Below the pieces are notes generated by a model, which worked only from the letters and a program-made list of their open reading frames with translations, searched no databases and had not been told where the DNA came from. This document shows positions 1-7,634 of a stretch of DNA of 15,126 bases, piece after piece (position 1 is the stretch's first letter; each line of letters opens with the position of its first letter). Source of the stretch: an uncultured Collinsella sp. (GTDB taxonomy: Bacteria; Actinomycetota; Coriobacteriia; Coriobacteriales; Coriobacteriaceae); the NCBI GenBank assembly GCA_900752275.1, contig CAADUS010000016.1, forward strand, positions 1 to 15,126, written 5' to 3'. Position numbers and translations under genes: made by a program.

Positions 1-1325
1 AGCATCATGAGCGGCATCATAAAGCTCATGGCGCGGTTGGTGTAGAGCTGCGTGGTCATCAGGTCGAGCGAAGCCTTGTCAAAACGCTCGAGCTCATGCT
101 CCTCGCGGTTGAACGAGCGGATGGGCATAAGGCCGTCGAGCAGCTCACGGGCGGTAAGGTTCACGCGGTCAACAAAGCTCTGCATCTTTTTGAACTTGGG
201 CATGGTGAGGCCCATGAGCACGCCGACGACAGCCGAAACCGCGATGATGGCCACAGCGATGGTCCACTCCAGGCCGGTGTGGTTGGCCAGGACGCGCATG
301 ACGGCGACGATGCCCATGACGGGAGCCATCAGGCACATGCGGATAAACAGAGTTGCGGCCATCTGAATCTGCTGAATGTCGTTGGTGCAGCGGGTAATGA
401 GCGAGGCCTGGCTAAATTTGCCCACCTCGGCCGGCGAGAAGTGCATAACCTTGTTGAAGGTCTCGCGGCGCAGGTCGCGGGCGATGGAGCAGGCGGTGCG
501 CGACGCCACGGCACCGGTCAGAATGGTGGCGACGAGCGACACCAGGCACAGCCCAAACATCGTGGTCGCCATGCGGCCCAGATAGGCGTTCTGCACGTCG
601 GCGGGTTCGATGCCCTGCGCCTTGTACTCGTCCTGTACATAGCTCACGGCGCGCTGGGTGACGATGGAGCCCGACATGGAGCCCATTTTGTCCGCCATTT
701 GGTTGGCGCCCTCGACGAGCTTGCCCTGATCGATAAGACCTCCTTCAACGCCTAGGCGCAGGCTCTTCATGGTGATCTTACCGCCGTCGGCATCAATCTG
801 CTTTTGCATGTTCTGCGCGGCTGCGGCCTTCTGCTGCATCTCGGCGAGCTGCTCGGGCGTCATCGCTGCCATTTGCTCGGGGGTGGGCATTGCCTGGGCA
901 GCGCCGCCATCGCTTGCCTCGGTGGATGCGCCGGTCATGTCGCCCATGGAGTCGGCGTCGATGCCCTGGTTGAAGGCGAGCACGACGGTCTCAGGCAGGC
1001 TCATAATGTCGGCAATCTTGCTGCCGTCGGCACGCTCTTCCTCGGTGCCCTTGTACGTTCGAATGCCGTTCTTGTCTGCCTTGCCAAACACGGCCTCCAC
1101 AGCTTTGGCGTCCTTGGCGCGCATAAAGAGTTCGAGGTCGTCGAGCGATTCGGCGCGAATGGTGTCGGGCACGGGCGAGGCAATGCCGCCTTGCTGCACG
1201 CCCACGTCGACGATGTCGCTCATATAGGTAGGCAGCGCCAGGTCGGCGTTGCAGCTGATTACGATAAGTACGATAGCTGCGAACAGTGCCAGGACATGCT
1301 TTTTAAAGAGCTTGAGAATCCTCAC
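1..1325 (-). CDS. ABC exporter half-transporter (permease-ATPase), truncated by the left window edge
   Basis: Hand translation of the minus strand from a GTG at 1325 gives an open frame of 441 codons to the window edge, beginning MRILKLFKKHVLALFAAIVL. Seen: a first membrane helix at about residues 8-27, a hydrophilic stretch of about 220 residues, then a second helix (MFGLCLVSLVATILTG, about 250-275) and the ABC exporter core, including a SARDLRRE-like segment read as SIARDLRRETFNKV, SQASLITRCTNDIQQIQ and RELLDGLMPIRSFNREEHE. These match type IV ABC exporters (MsbA/EfrA-like). The ATPase domain must lie beyond the edge. The long loop after helix 1, starting LPTYMSDIVDVGVQQGGI and holding a MPTPEQMAAMTPEQLAEMQ stretch near residues 145-165, resembles a loop I recall from a Firmicutes/Actinobacteria subfamily. 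The GTG start overlaps the MarR stop by 4 nt (GTGA), and AGGAG lies about 9 nt upstream, so translational coupling is likely. Substrate unknown; often the partner of a second half-transporter. Confidence 0.88.
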   Translation of the reverse strand, partial: MRILKLFKKHVLALFAAIVLIVISCNADLALPTYMSDIVDVGVQQGGIASPVPDTIRAESLDDLELFMRAKDAKAVEAVFGKADKNGIRTYKGTEEERADGSKIADIMSLPETVVLAFNQGIDADSMGDMTGASTEASDGGAAQAMPTPEQMAAMTPEQLAEMQQKAAAAQNMQKQIDADGGKITMKSLRLGVEGGLIDQGKLVEGANQMADKMGSMSGSIVTQRAVSYVQDEYKAQGIEPADVQNAYLGRMATTMFGLCLVSLVATILTGAVASRTACSIARDLRRETFNKVMHFSPAEVGKFSQASLITRCTNDIQQIQMAATLFIRMCLMAPVMGIVAVMRVLANHTGLEWTIAVAIIAVSAVVGVLMGLTMPKFKKMQSFVDRVNLTARELLDGLMPIRSFNREEHELERFDKASLDLMTTQLYTNRAMSFMMPLMM

Positions 1326-1771
1326 TCGGCATCTCTCCTTTCTTGATTGCGGTCGATAATTTCGTTGGCACGTCTTAGAAGGCGCACCATCTCTTGGGTA
1401 TCTGTTTCGCCGAGCTGCTCGAGGAAAGCCGCGGTGCGCTCCTCGAATTCCCGGCGTTTGATTTCGAGATCCTGGAATCCCTTGTCGGTCACTATGACGT
1501 GTACGCGACGACGGTCGGTCTTTGAATGCTCGCGCTCAATCCAACCCTTGGCCTCGAGGGCGCGCAAGATATTGGCGATGCGGGCGCTCGAGACCCAGGC
1601 ACGATCAGCGAGTTCGCTCGGCGTGAGCGAACCGCCAGCGAGCATGAGGGCGCGCATGACGGCCATCTCGCCGCTGAGAACTTTGTCCACAAAGCGCGAA
1701 ACGCGCTGGTGAATGCCGCCAAACTCAGTAAGGAGCTGACGTCCAAGCTCATGGAAATCGGTATCTTCCAC
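1322..1771 (-). CDS. MarR-family winged-helix transcriptional repressor
   Basis: 149 residues, the usual MarR length, starting with GTG at 1771. TTAGGGG about 8 nt before the GTG is the ribosome binding site. The centre carries the MarR winged helix: LTPSELADRAWVSSARIANI (helix-turn-helix, about residues 49-68) followed by LRALEAKGWIEREHSKTDRR and VHVIVTDKG, the wing and the typical DRR...VTxKG signature. The C-terminal helices (FLEQLGETDTQEMVRLLRR) would form the dimer interface. Its stop overlaps the GTG of the ABC exporter gene by 4 nt, so it is the first gene of a repressor-exporter operon and probably controls that pump in response to a toxic ligand (inference). A near-perfect dyad covers its own leader and start codon, suggesting autoregulation. 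The ligand cannot be told from sequence. Confidence 0.93.
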   Translation of the reverse strand: MEDTDFHELGRQLLTEFGGIHQRVSRFVDKVLSGEMAVMRALMLAGGSLTPSELADRAWVSSARIANILRALEAKGWIEREHSKTDRRRVHVIVTDKGFQDLEIKRREFEERTAAFLEQLGETDTQEMVRLLRRANEIIDRNQERRDAE

Positions 1772-1808
1772 CGAAAACCCCTAACACTAGAAACTATTTT
1801 CGGTGAAA
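1766..1808 (-). promoter_or_regulatory. Dyad over the marR leader and start codon (candidate operator or leader hairpin)
   Basis: Two 12-nt arms, TTCCACCGAAAA (1766-1777) and TTTTCGGTGAAA (1797-1808), are inverted copies with 11 of 12 positions pairing. Their centres are 31 bp apart, about three helix turns. On the marR strand the dyad lies just after a possible -10 hexamer TATCAT (1815-1810). If folded as RNA, the ribosome binding site would sit in the 19-nt loop and the GTG start inside the 3' arm. Either a MarR autoregulatory operator or a translation-controlling hairpin fits; the sequence does not decide. Confidence 0.5.
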
Positions 1809-1844
1809 GATGATACCCTTGCACGCGCACCCTATACGGTAGAT

Positions 1845-1936
1845 TTTGGGTCATGCCTAGAAAACAACCTTTAGGCGACCTCCGTACACCGTCGGTATCA
1901 GCAAAGTAAGGGGTAGATCGTAAGGCATGTCCCAAA
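1845..1936. repeat. Long-range inverted repeat, 14-nt arms
   Basis: TTTGGGTCATGCCT (1845-1858) and AGGCATGTCCCAAA (1923-1936) pair at 13 of 14 positions, leaving a 64-nt loop. It lies outside the predicted marR and pflB transcripts. It could be a DNA-looping pair of operator half-sites, a small RNA fold, or chance. No T-run follows either arm, so it is not an obvious terminator. Confidence 0.45.
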
Positions 1937-2064
1937 GCCTACTCAGAGGCACTTTACTCTGCTAAAGCTGGCATAACAGCTAGAGCGAACGTCGTACAAA
2001 GGCAAGGAAAAATACCAAACAAATCGGTGAACGGTAGTTGCTCGCGCTCGCATTTCCTGCGGAT

Positions 2065-2091
2065 TTGTTAAAAACGCCCTAATGGTATAAA
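2065..2091 (+). promoter_or_regulatory. Probable pflB promoter with extended -10
   Basis: TTGTTA (2065-2070), a 15-nt spacer and TATAAA (2086-2091) preceded by TG one base away (TGGTATAAA), i.e. an extended -10 that would make up for the short spacer. Transcription would start near 2098 and leave a leader of about 224 nt before the pflB ATG at 2322. The surrounding DNA is AT-rich compared with the coding regions. Confidence 0.5.
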
Positions 2092-2321
2092 AAAAGAAAC
2101 ATATAACAGCCCTGATGAAGGGGGTGGCTATGTTATCCTTTTCAAACGGGTGAAATCTTGGGTTTTGGGTTGCAGTTCCAAGGTGGACAAACGTTTTTCC
2201 CTGTACCAACGTGTGGTGAAGAACGGAAGAAGCCGGTAGTGCAAGCCGATAATTCAAGAATTCAATAAGCAGCGGTGTGAGAGAGCGCCGCATTACACGT
2301 AACTAGGAGCGTGGTTACACA

Positions 2322-4373
<2,052 letters not shown>

Positions 4374-4374
4374 C

Positions 4375-4435
4375 TATTGTTAGTGCTATACTAACAATAA
4401 CGATTACTGATTAGTGCGCCGGTTTCGGCCGGCGC
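4375..4435 (+). promoter_or_regulatory. Two perfect hairpins between pflB core and the radical-domain gene
   Basis: The 85-nt spacer holds TATTGTTAGT (4375-4384), loop GCTAT, ACTAACAATA (4390-4399): a perfect 10-bp stem directly after the pflB TAA. It also holds GCGCCGG (4416-4422), loop TTTCGG, CCGGCGC (4429-4435). Neither stem is followed by a T-run. Inference: they may stabilise or process the mRNA, or partly stop transcription, and so set the ratio of the two PFL chains. The TTAGTGC word recurs at 4380 and 4411 and could give a weaker alternative fold. Confidence 0.65.
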
Positions 4436-4458
4436 CTATCAATCGAAGGAGACACATT

Positions 4459-4710
4459 ATGAAGGTTTCTGAAGTTTCCGAGACTCAGGCCGATAACCTG
4501 GTCCACATGCTCGACGCTTACGCCGAGAAGGGTGGCCACCACCTGAACATCAACGTCTTCAACCGTGAGACGCTGCTCGACGCTCAGGCTCACCCCGAGA
4601 AGTACCCGCAGCTGACCATCCGCGTTTCCGGCTATGCCGTGAACTTCCACACGCTCACCAAGGAGCAGCAGGACGAGGTCATTTCGCGTACCTTCCACGA
4701 CAAGTTCTAA
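4459..4710 (+). CDS. grcA: Stand-alone glycyl-radical domain of pyruvate formate-lyase (GrcA-like)
   Basis: 83 residues that correspond to the C-terminal domain of PFL and little else. A short linker (MKVSEVSETQADNLVHMLDA) is followed by GGHHLNINVFNRETLLDA, HPEKYPQLTIRVSGYAV and FHTLTKEQQDEVISRTFHDK. G58 in RVSGYAV is the residue that carries the glycyl radical in this family. E. coli GrcA (YfiD) and phage T4 have free domains like this, where they rescue PFL cleaved by oxygen. Here, however, the neighbouring pflB has no such domain, so this chain should be essential for activity. GAAGGAG (4445-4451) sits 7 nt before the ATG at 4459, which decides this start over an in-frame GTG at 4414 that would run through a GC hairpin. 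Its stop codon is the first part of a ~181-bp palindrome. Confidence 0.94.
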   Translation: MKVSEVSETQADNLVHMLDAYAEKGGHHLNINVFNRETLLDAQAHPEKYPQLTIRVSGYAVNFHTLTKEQQDEVISRTFHDKF

Positions 4711-4887
4711 AGGGATTTAACTCCCGCAGGATCGCCGGGGCTGTTTGGGTTACCTCCCAAAACGTCCTCGGACATGCAAGAAACCCTCGCTGCGCACTTC
4801 GTGCGGCGAGGGCTTCTTGCGTCCTGCGGAATATTTTGGGAGATAGCCCAAGCAGCCCCGGCGGGGTCCTGTGTAGTCACCCTTTAG
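4707..4887. repeat. ~181-bp imperfect palindrome (giant hairpin) after grcA
   Basis: Arms pair in successive blocks: CTAAAGGG (4707-4714) with CCCTTTAG (4880-4887); CAGGA with TCCTG; GCCGGGGCTG (4734-4743) with CAGCCCCGGC (4853-4862); TTGGG with CCCAA; CTCCCAAAA with TTTTGGGAG (4834-4842); and an inner hairpin GCAAGAA-CCCTCGC-CGCAC, loop TTC, GTGCG-GCGAGGG-TTCTTGC (4775-4820). The outermost block includes the grcA stop codon. It probably ends the pfl transcript, although there is no T-run. The size and terminal inverted repeats also fit a MITE-like insertion or a structured RNA. No other gene lies in 4711-5011. Confidence 0.75.
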
Positions 4888-4976
4888 GCGAAACTCTCCT
4901 AATTATTTGGATGAGTCGTTTACTTACTTGTACTGTTACCGTCTTCCCGCTGTTGTTGGGGTATGCTTTGTTCGTA

Positions 4977-4993
4977 TGTAAACGTATGACATG
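4977..4993 (+). promoter_or_regulatory. LacI-type operator O1 upstream of the repressor gene
   Basis: TGTAAACGTATGACATG matches 14 of 17 positions of the tandem operators before the GH32 gene (TGAAAACGTTTGACATA). It ends just before the ribosome binding site of the repressor and would overlap a weak candidate promoter (TTGTTG at 4953, TATGTA at 4975). Autorepression is the natural reading. Confidence 0.65.
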
Positions 4994-5011
4994 TTGATGG
5001 GGGAGGGTGCT

Positions 5012-6022
5012 ATGGCTCGCGAGGGCGCTCGTTCTAAGGATTCTGCTAAGCCTGGCATCAAGGAAGTTGCAGCGGTGGCGGGGGTTTCGCCCACTACGGT
5101 ATCTCGCGTGCTTAATAATCGCGGCTATATTAGCCAAGAAACCCGCGATAAGGTCCATGCCGCGATGGAGCGCATCAACTATACGCCCAACGATATCGCC
5201 CGTGCCATGCTCAACGGTCGCCTGAACCTTATCGGCATGATCGTTCCCTTTGTGAGCAGCCCGTTCCATGCTCAGGTTGTGCAGGCGGTCGAGCGCACGT
5301 TGGCGGAAAACGGCTTTAAGATGTTGCTGTGCAACAGCGCCAATCGACCCGATCTTGAGCGTTCCTATATTGACATGCTCCGCCGCAATATGGTCGACGG
5401 CGTCATCGTCAACTCCCTCAATATCGGTGCTGAGGCATATGCCGAGATGGGCTTGAGCCTGGTTGGTATCGACTGCGACCTTGGCGAGGCCTCTGTTCAG
5501 ATTGCGAGCGACAGCTATAGCATCGGCGAACTTGCCACGCGTCGCCTGATCGATGACGGGTGTTCACGCATCCTGTGCCTGCGCAGCAATAGCCGCATGC
5601 GCATGCCTGCCAATAAGCGTACCGATGCCTACCTCGATGTTGTTGAGCAGGCCGGTTTGCCCGCGCTTGTCCGTGAGGTCGAGTTCGTTAAGCCCGACGA
5701 CGAAAAGAGCGCGGTCGTTGCGAAGATCCTCGATGAGAACCCCGATATTGACGGCATCTTTGCGGGAGACGACACGATGGCGGCCATCTGTCTCAACATT
5801 ATGAAGCAGCGCGGCTTGAGCGCTCCGGACGATATTAAGGTCGTGGGCGCGGATGGTGCCCGCCGCACTATGACGTTTATGCCTGACTTAACAACCGTAC
5901 GCCAAGATATCGATCGCATCGGAGAGCTCGCGGCGCAATCCATCATCGCTCTTGTTAACGGCGATAATCCTGAATCGAATATCAAGCTCCCCGTTGAACT
6001 CATTGAGGGCAAAACCGCGTAG
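5012..6022 (+). CDS. LacI-family repressor of the fructoside locus (ScrR-like)
   Basis: 336 residues from ATG 5012. GGGGGAGGG at 4999-5007 lies just before this codon and therefore after the earlier in-frame ATG at 4991, which is rejected. Residues 15-35 (GIKEVAAVAGVSPTTVSRVL, then N) are the LacI helix-turn-helix. RINYTPNDIARAMLNGR (about 53-70) covers the hinge, and the rest is the periplasmic-binding-protein-like effector domain (LIGMIVPFVSSPFHAQVV, VDGVIVNSL, DGIFAGDDTMA, IKVVGADGARR). Family members of this sort bind a sugar or sugar phosphate and leave their operators. Operators O1-O4 flank the gene on both sides. It is followed in the same direction by GH32, PTS and GH32 genes, so sucrose, fructo-oligosaccharide or a phosphorylated product is the likely inducer (inference from context). 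Confidence 0.93.
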   Translation: MAREGARSKDSAKPGIKEVAAVAGVSPTTVSRVLNNRGYISQETRDKVHAAMERINYTPNDIARAMLNGRLNLIGMIVPFVSSPFHAQVVQAVERTLAENGFKMLLCNSANRPDLERSYIDMLRRNMVDGVIVNSLNIGAEAYAEMGLSLVGIDCDLGEASVQIASDSYSIGELATRRLIDDGCSRILCLRSNSRMRMPANKRTDAYLDVVEQAGLPALVREVEFVKPDDEKSAVVAKILDENPDIDGIFAGDDTMAAICLNIMKQRGLSAPDDIKVVGADGARRTMTFMPDLTTVRQDIDRIGELAAQSIIALVNGDNPESNIKLPVELIEGKTA

Positions 6023-6076
6023 TTCATCCCGTGCCAAAAGAATTCCTCAAACGCCTCTGATGACCGTTCGCCGGCA

Positions 6077-6093
6077 TATGTCAACCGTTTGCC
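6077..6093 (-). promoter_or_regulatory. LacI-type operator O2 (inverted copy)
   Basis: Read on the minus strand, GGCAAACGGTTGACATA matches 14 of 17 positions of TGAAAACGTTTGACATA. It lies about 50 bp upstream of the tandem pair O3/O4, about five helix turns, which suits looping or cooperative binding of dimers. Confidence 0.6.
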
Positions 6094-6125
6094 GACGACT
6101 GGAACTGCGAAAAGACGTATTGATG

Positions 6126-6159
6126 TGAAAACGTTTGACATATGAAAACGATTGACATA
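6126..6159 (+). promoter_or_regulatory. Tandem LacI-type operators O3 and O4
   Basis: TGAAAACGTTTGACATA (6126-6142) is followed without a gap by TGAAAACGATTGACATA (6143-6159), two direct copies differing at one base. The core AAACGTTT is the usual CG-centred LacI-family dyad. O3 covers the -35 and O4 the spacer of the promoter at 6135-6163, the ideal place for repression. Confidence 0.8.
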
Positions 6160-6163
6160 TCTT
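6135..6163 (+). promoter_or_regulatory. Promoter of the GH32-PTS-GH32 genes
   Basis: Perfect -35 TTGACA (6135-6140), 17-nt spacer, -10 TATCTT (6158-6163). A start near 6170 would leave a leader of about 37 nt before the ATG at 6207. The -35 is itself part of operator O3. Confidence 0.65.
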
Positions 6164-6206
6164 GCAGTTGTACCGAGTTAGTATCTTGTGGGAAAGGAAG
6201 TCTCGG

Positions 6207-7589
6207 ATGCACAAGGTGTATTACCAGCCTGAGGGAATTTGGGTAGGCGACATCATGCCGTACGGCGAGGACGGCACGTTCTATCTCTATCATCAGCGTG
6301 ACACGCGTAACCCCGGACCTTTCGGAGAGCCGTTTGGCTGGGCACTCGCGACGACCAAGGATTTCGTCAACTACAAGGACTTTGGCGAGAGCCTTGAGCG
6401 TGGCGGCGACGAGGAAGTCGACCAGTATGTTTATGCCGGCACAGTGTTTAAGGTGGGCGACAAGTACCATGCGCTCTACACTGGTTGCAATCGCGATAAG
6501 GTCCGCGCGCGCTTGATGAAGCAGGTTCTTCTTCACGCAACGAGTGACGACGCCGTCAAGTGGGAGAAGAACATCGCCGAGACGCTGCTTCCGCCCCAGG
6601 AGGGTTACGATGACCGCAACTGGCGCGATCCCTTTGTTCTTTGGGATGAGGAGAACGAAGAGTACATGCTCATCCTCGGCACGCGTGTGGGCGAGGACAA
6701 GCGTCTGATGACCGGTCGTCTGGTCAAGTTCACCTCCAAGGACCTGGATACCTGGGAGTTCCAGGGCGACTGGTGGAATCCGGGCCTGTACACCATGTTC
6801 GAGATGCCTGATCTCTTTAAGATGGGCGACTGGTGGTATCTGGTGTTCTCTGAGTACAGTGATGGCAACAAGACCCGTTACCGCATGTCTCGCTCTATCA
6901 ACGGTCCTTGGATCACTCCTGCGGACGATTCCTTCGATGGCCGCGCGTACTATGCTGCACGTACCGCATTTGACGGCGAGCGCCGCGTTCTCTTTGGTTG
7001 GGTTCCTACGCGCGACGAGGGCGGCGACCCCAGCTCTTACCTGTGGGGTGGCACTTTTATGCCTCTCGAGATCGTTCAGCGTGCCGACGGAACGCTCGGC
7101 ACCAAGCTTCCCGACAGCATGCTTGGCGCCTTTGGCGAGGCTAAGGCAGTCGAGGCCTTTGAGCTTTCGTGCGAGTCGGGCAAGGTCGAGCAGGTGCTCG
7201 CCGCGGATGCCGGTTCTACCTATATGCTCGACGCCGACATCGAGCTCGCCGGTGACGCTGCCGGCTTCTCGGTGAAGCTTGCCGAGGACGCCGAGTCCGG
7301 TCTTGCCTATGAGTTCCGCGCCAACCTGCGTGAGGGCAAACTCGAGTTTACGGCGGCCCCCCAGTATCCGTGGTTCCAGGTCAACAACATGGGCCTCGAG
7401 CGTCCGTTGTTCTTTAAGGGCGAGGGCACTCACCATGTGCGTCTGGTCGTCGACGACGACATCGCGACCATCTTTGTCGATGATGTTGCGCTCAACGCTC
7501 GCTTCTGCAACAAGCAGGGCCAGGGTGTGGCGCTTACCGTCACCGACGGTGCGCTCAAGTGCGCAAACGCAACGATCGCGTCTCTGTAG
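6207..7589 (+). CDS. Atypical GH32 glycoside hydrolase (fructosidase clan GH-J)
   Basis: 460 residues with a five-bladed propeller followed by a C-terminal beta-sandwich (from about residue 310, SGKVEQVLAADAGSTYMLDA to the end, with FFKGEGTHHVRLVVDDDIAT). The three GH32 catalytic acids can be placed: nucleophile D15 in WVGDIMPYGEDG, where classical enzymes have WMNDPNG; transition-state D141 in NWRDPF; and acid/base E199 in FEMPDLF, where ECPDLF is usual. There is no signal peptide, so it acts in the cytoplasm. AAAGGAAG at 6193-6200 fixes the ATG at 6207. It is the first gene after operators O3/O4 and precedes the PTS permease by 45 nt. Since a normal sucrose-6-phosphate hydrolase follows the permease, this one probably cleaves a different fructoside or its phosphate (inference); the true substrate is not readable. 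Confidence 0.87.
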   Translation: MHKVYYQPEGIWVGDIMPYGEDGTFYLYHQRDTRNPGPFGEPFGWALATTKDFVNYKDFGESLERGGDEEVDQYVYAGTVFKVGDKYHALYTGCNRDKVRARLMKQVLLHATSDDAVKWEKNIAETLLPPQEGYDDRNWRDPFVLWDEENEEYMLILGTRVGEDKRLMTGRLVKFTSKDLDTWEFQGDWWNPGLYTMFEMPDLFKMGDWWYLVFSEYSDGNKTRYRMSRSINGPWITPADDSFDGRAYYAARTAFDGERRVLFGWVPTRDEGGDPSSYLWGGTFMPLEIVQRADGTLGTKLPDSMLGAFGEAKAVEAFELSCESGKVEQVLAADAGSTYMLDADIELAGDAAGFSVKLAEDAESGLAYEFRANLREGKLEFTAAPQYPWFQVNNMGLERPLFFKGEGTHHVRLVVDDDIATIFVDDVALNARFCNKQGQGVALTVTDGALKCANATIASL

Positions 7590-7634
7590 CGGCAACGAAC
7601 CGTTTTATGATTTAGAAAAGGAATGGAGAGGAAC

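Larger units (their letters stand above)
1772..2321. other. 550-nt divergent intergenic region (marR / pflB)
   Basis: No credible gene is seen here on either strand; short open frames crossing it lack family features. It holds the marR dyad, a second long-range dyad (1845-1936), the probable pflB promoter (2065-2091) and about 220 nt of pflB leader. The leader contains a bulged hairpin at about 2103-2135 (ATAACA-GCC pairing with GGC-TA-TGTTAT) and, just before the start codon, GTAAC...GTTAC flanking the AGGAG ribosome binding site. I found no convincing Rex palindrome (TTGTGAA-type), and I do not recognise a known riboswitch class. Confidence 0.6.

Noticed and set aside
2098..2321. ZTP (pfl-motif) or tetrahydrofolate riboswitch in the pflB leader
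   Set aside because: I could not find the conserved cores of either class; only generic hairpins are visible.
4414..4458. GTG at 4414 as the start of the radical-domain gene
   Set aside because: The added residues are Arg/Pro-rich, come from the GC hairpin and the Shine-Dalgarno region itself, and do not match PFL.
6081..7595. 504-codon open frame antisense to the first GH32 gene
   Set aside because: Same reason: a composition shadow of a real gene, with no recognisable motif and with operator DNA at its end.
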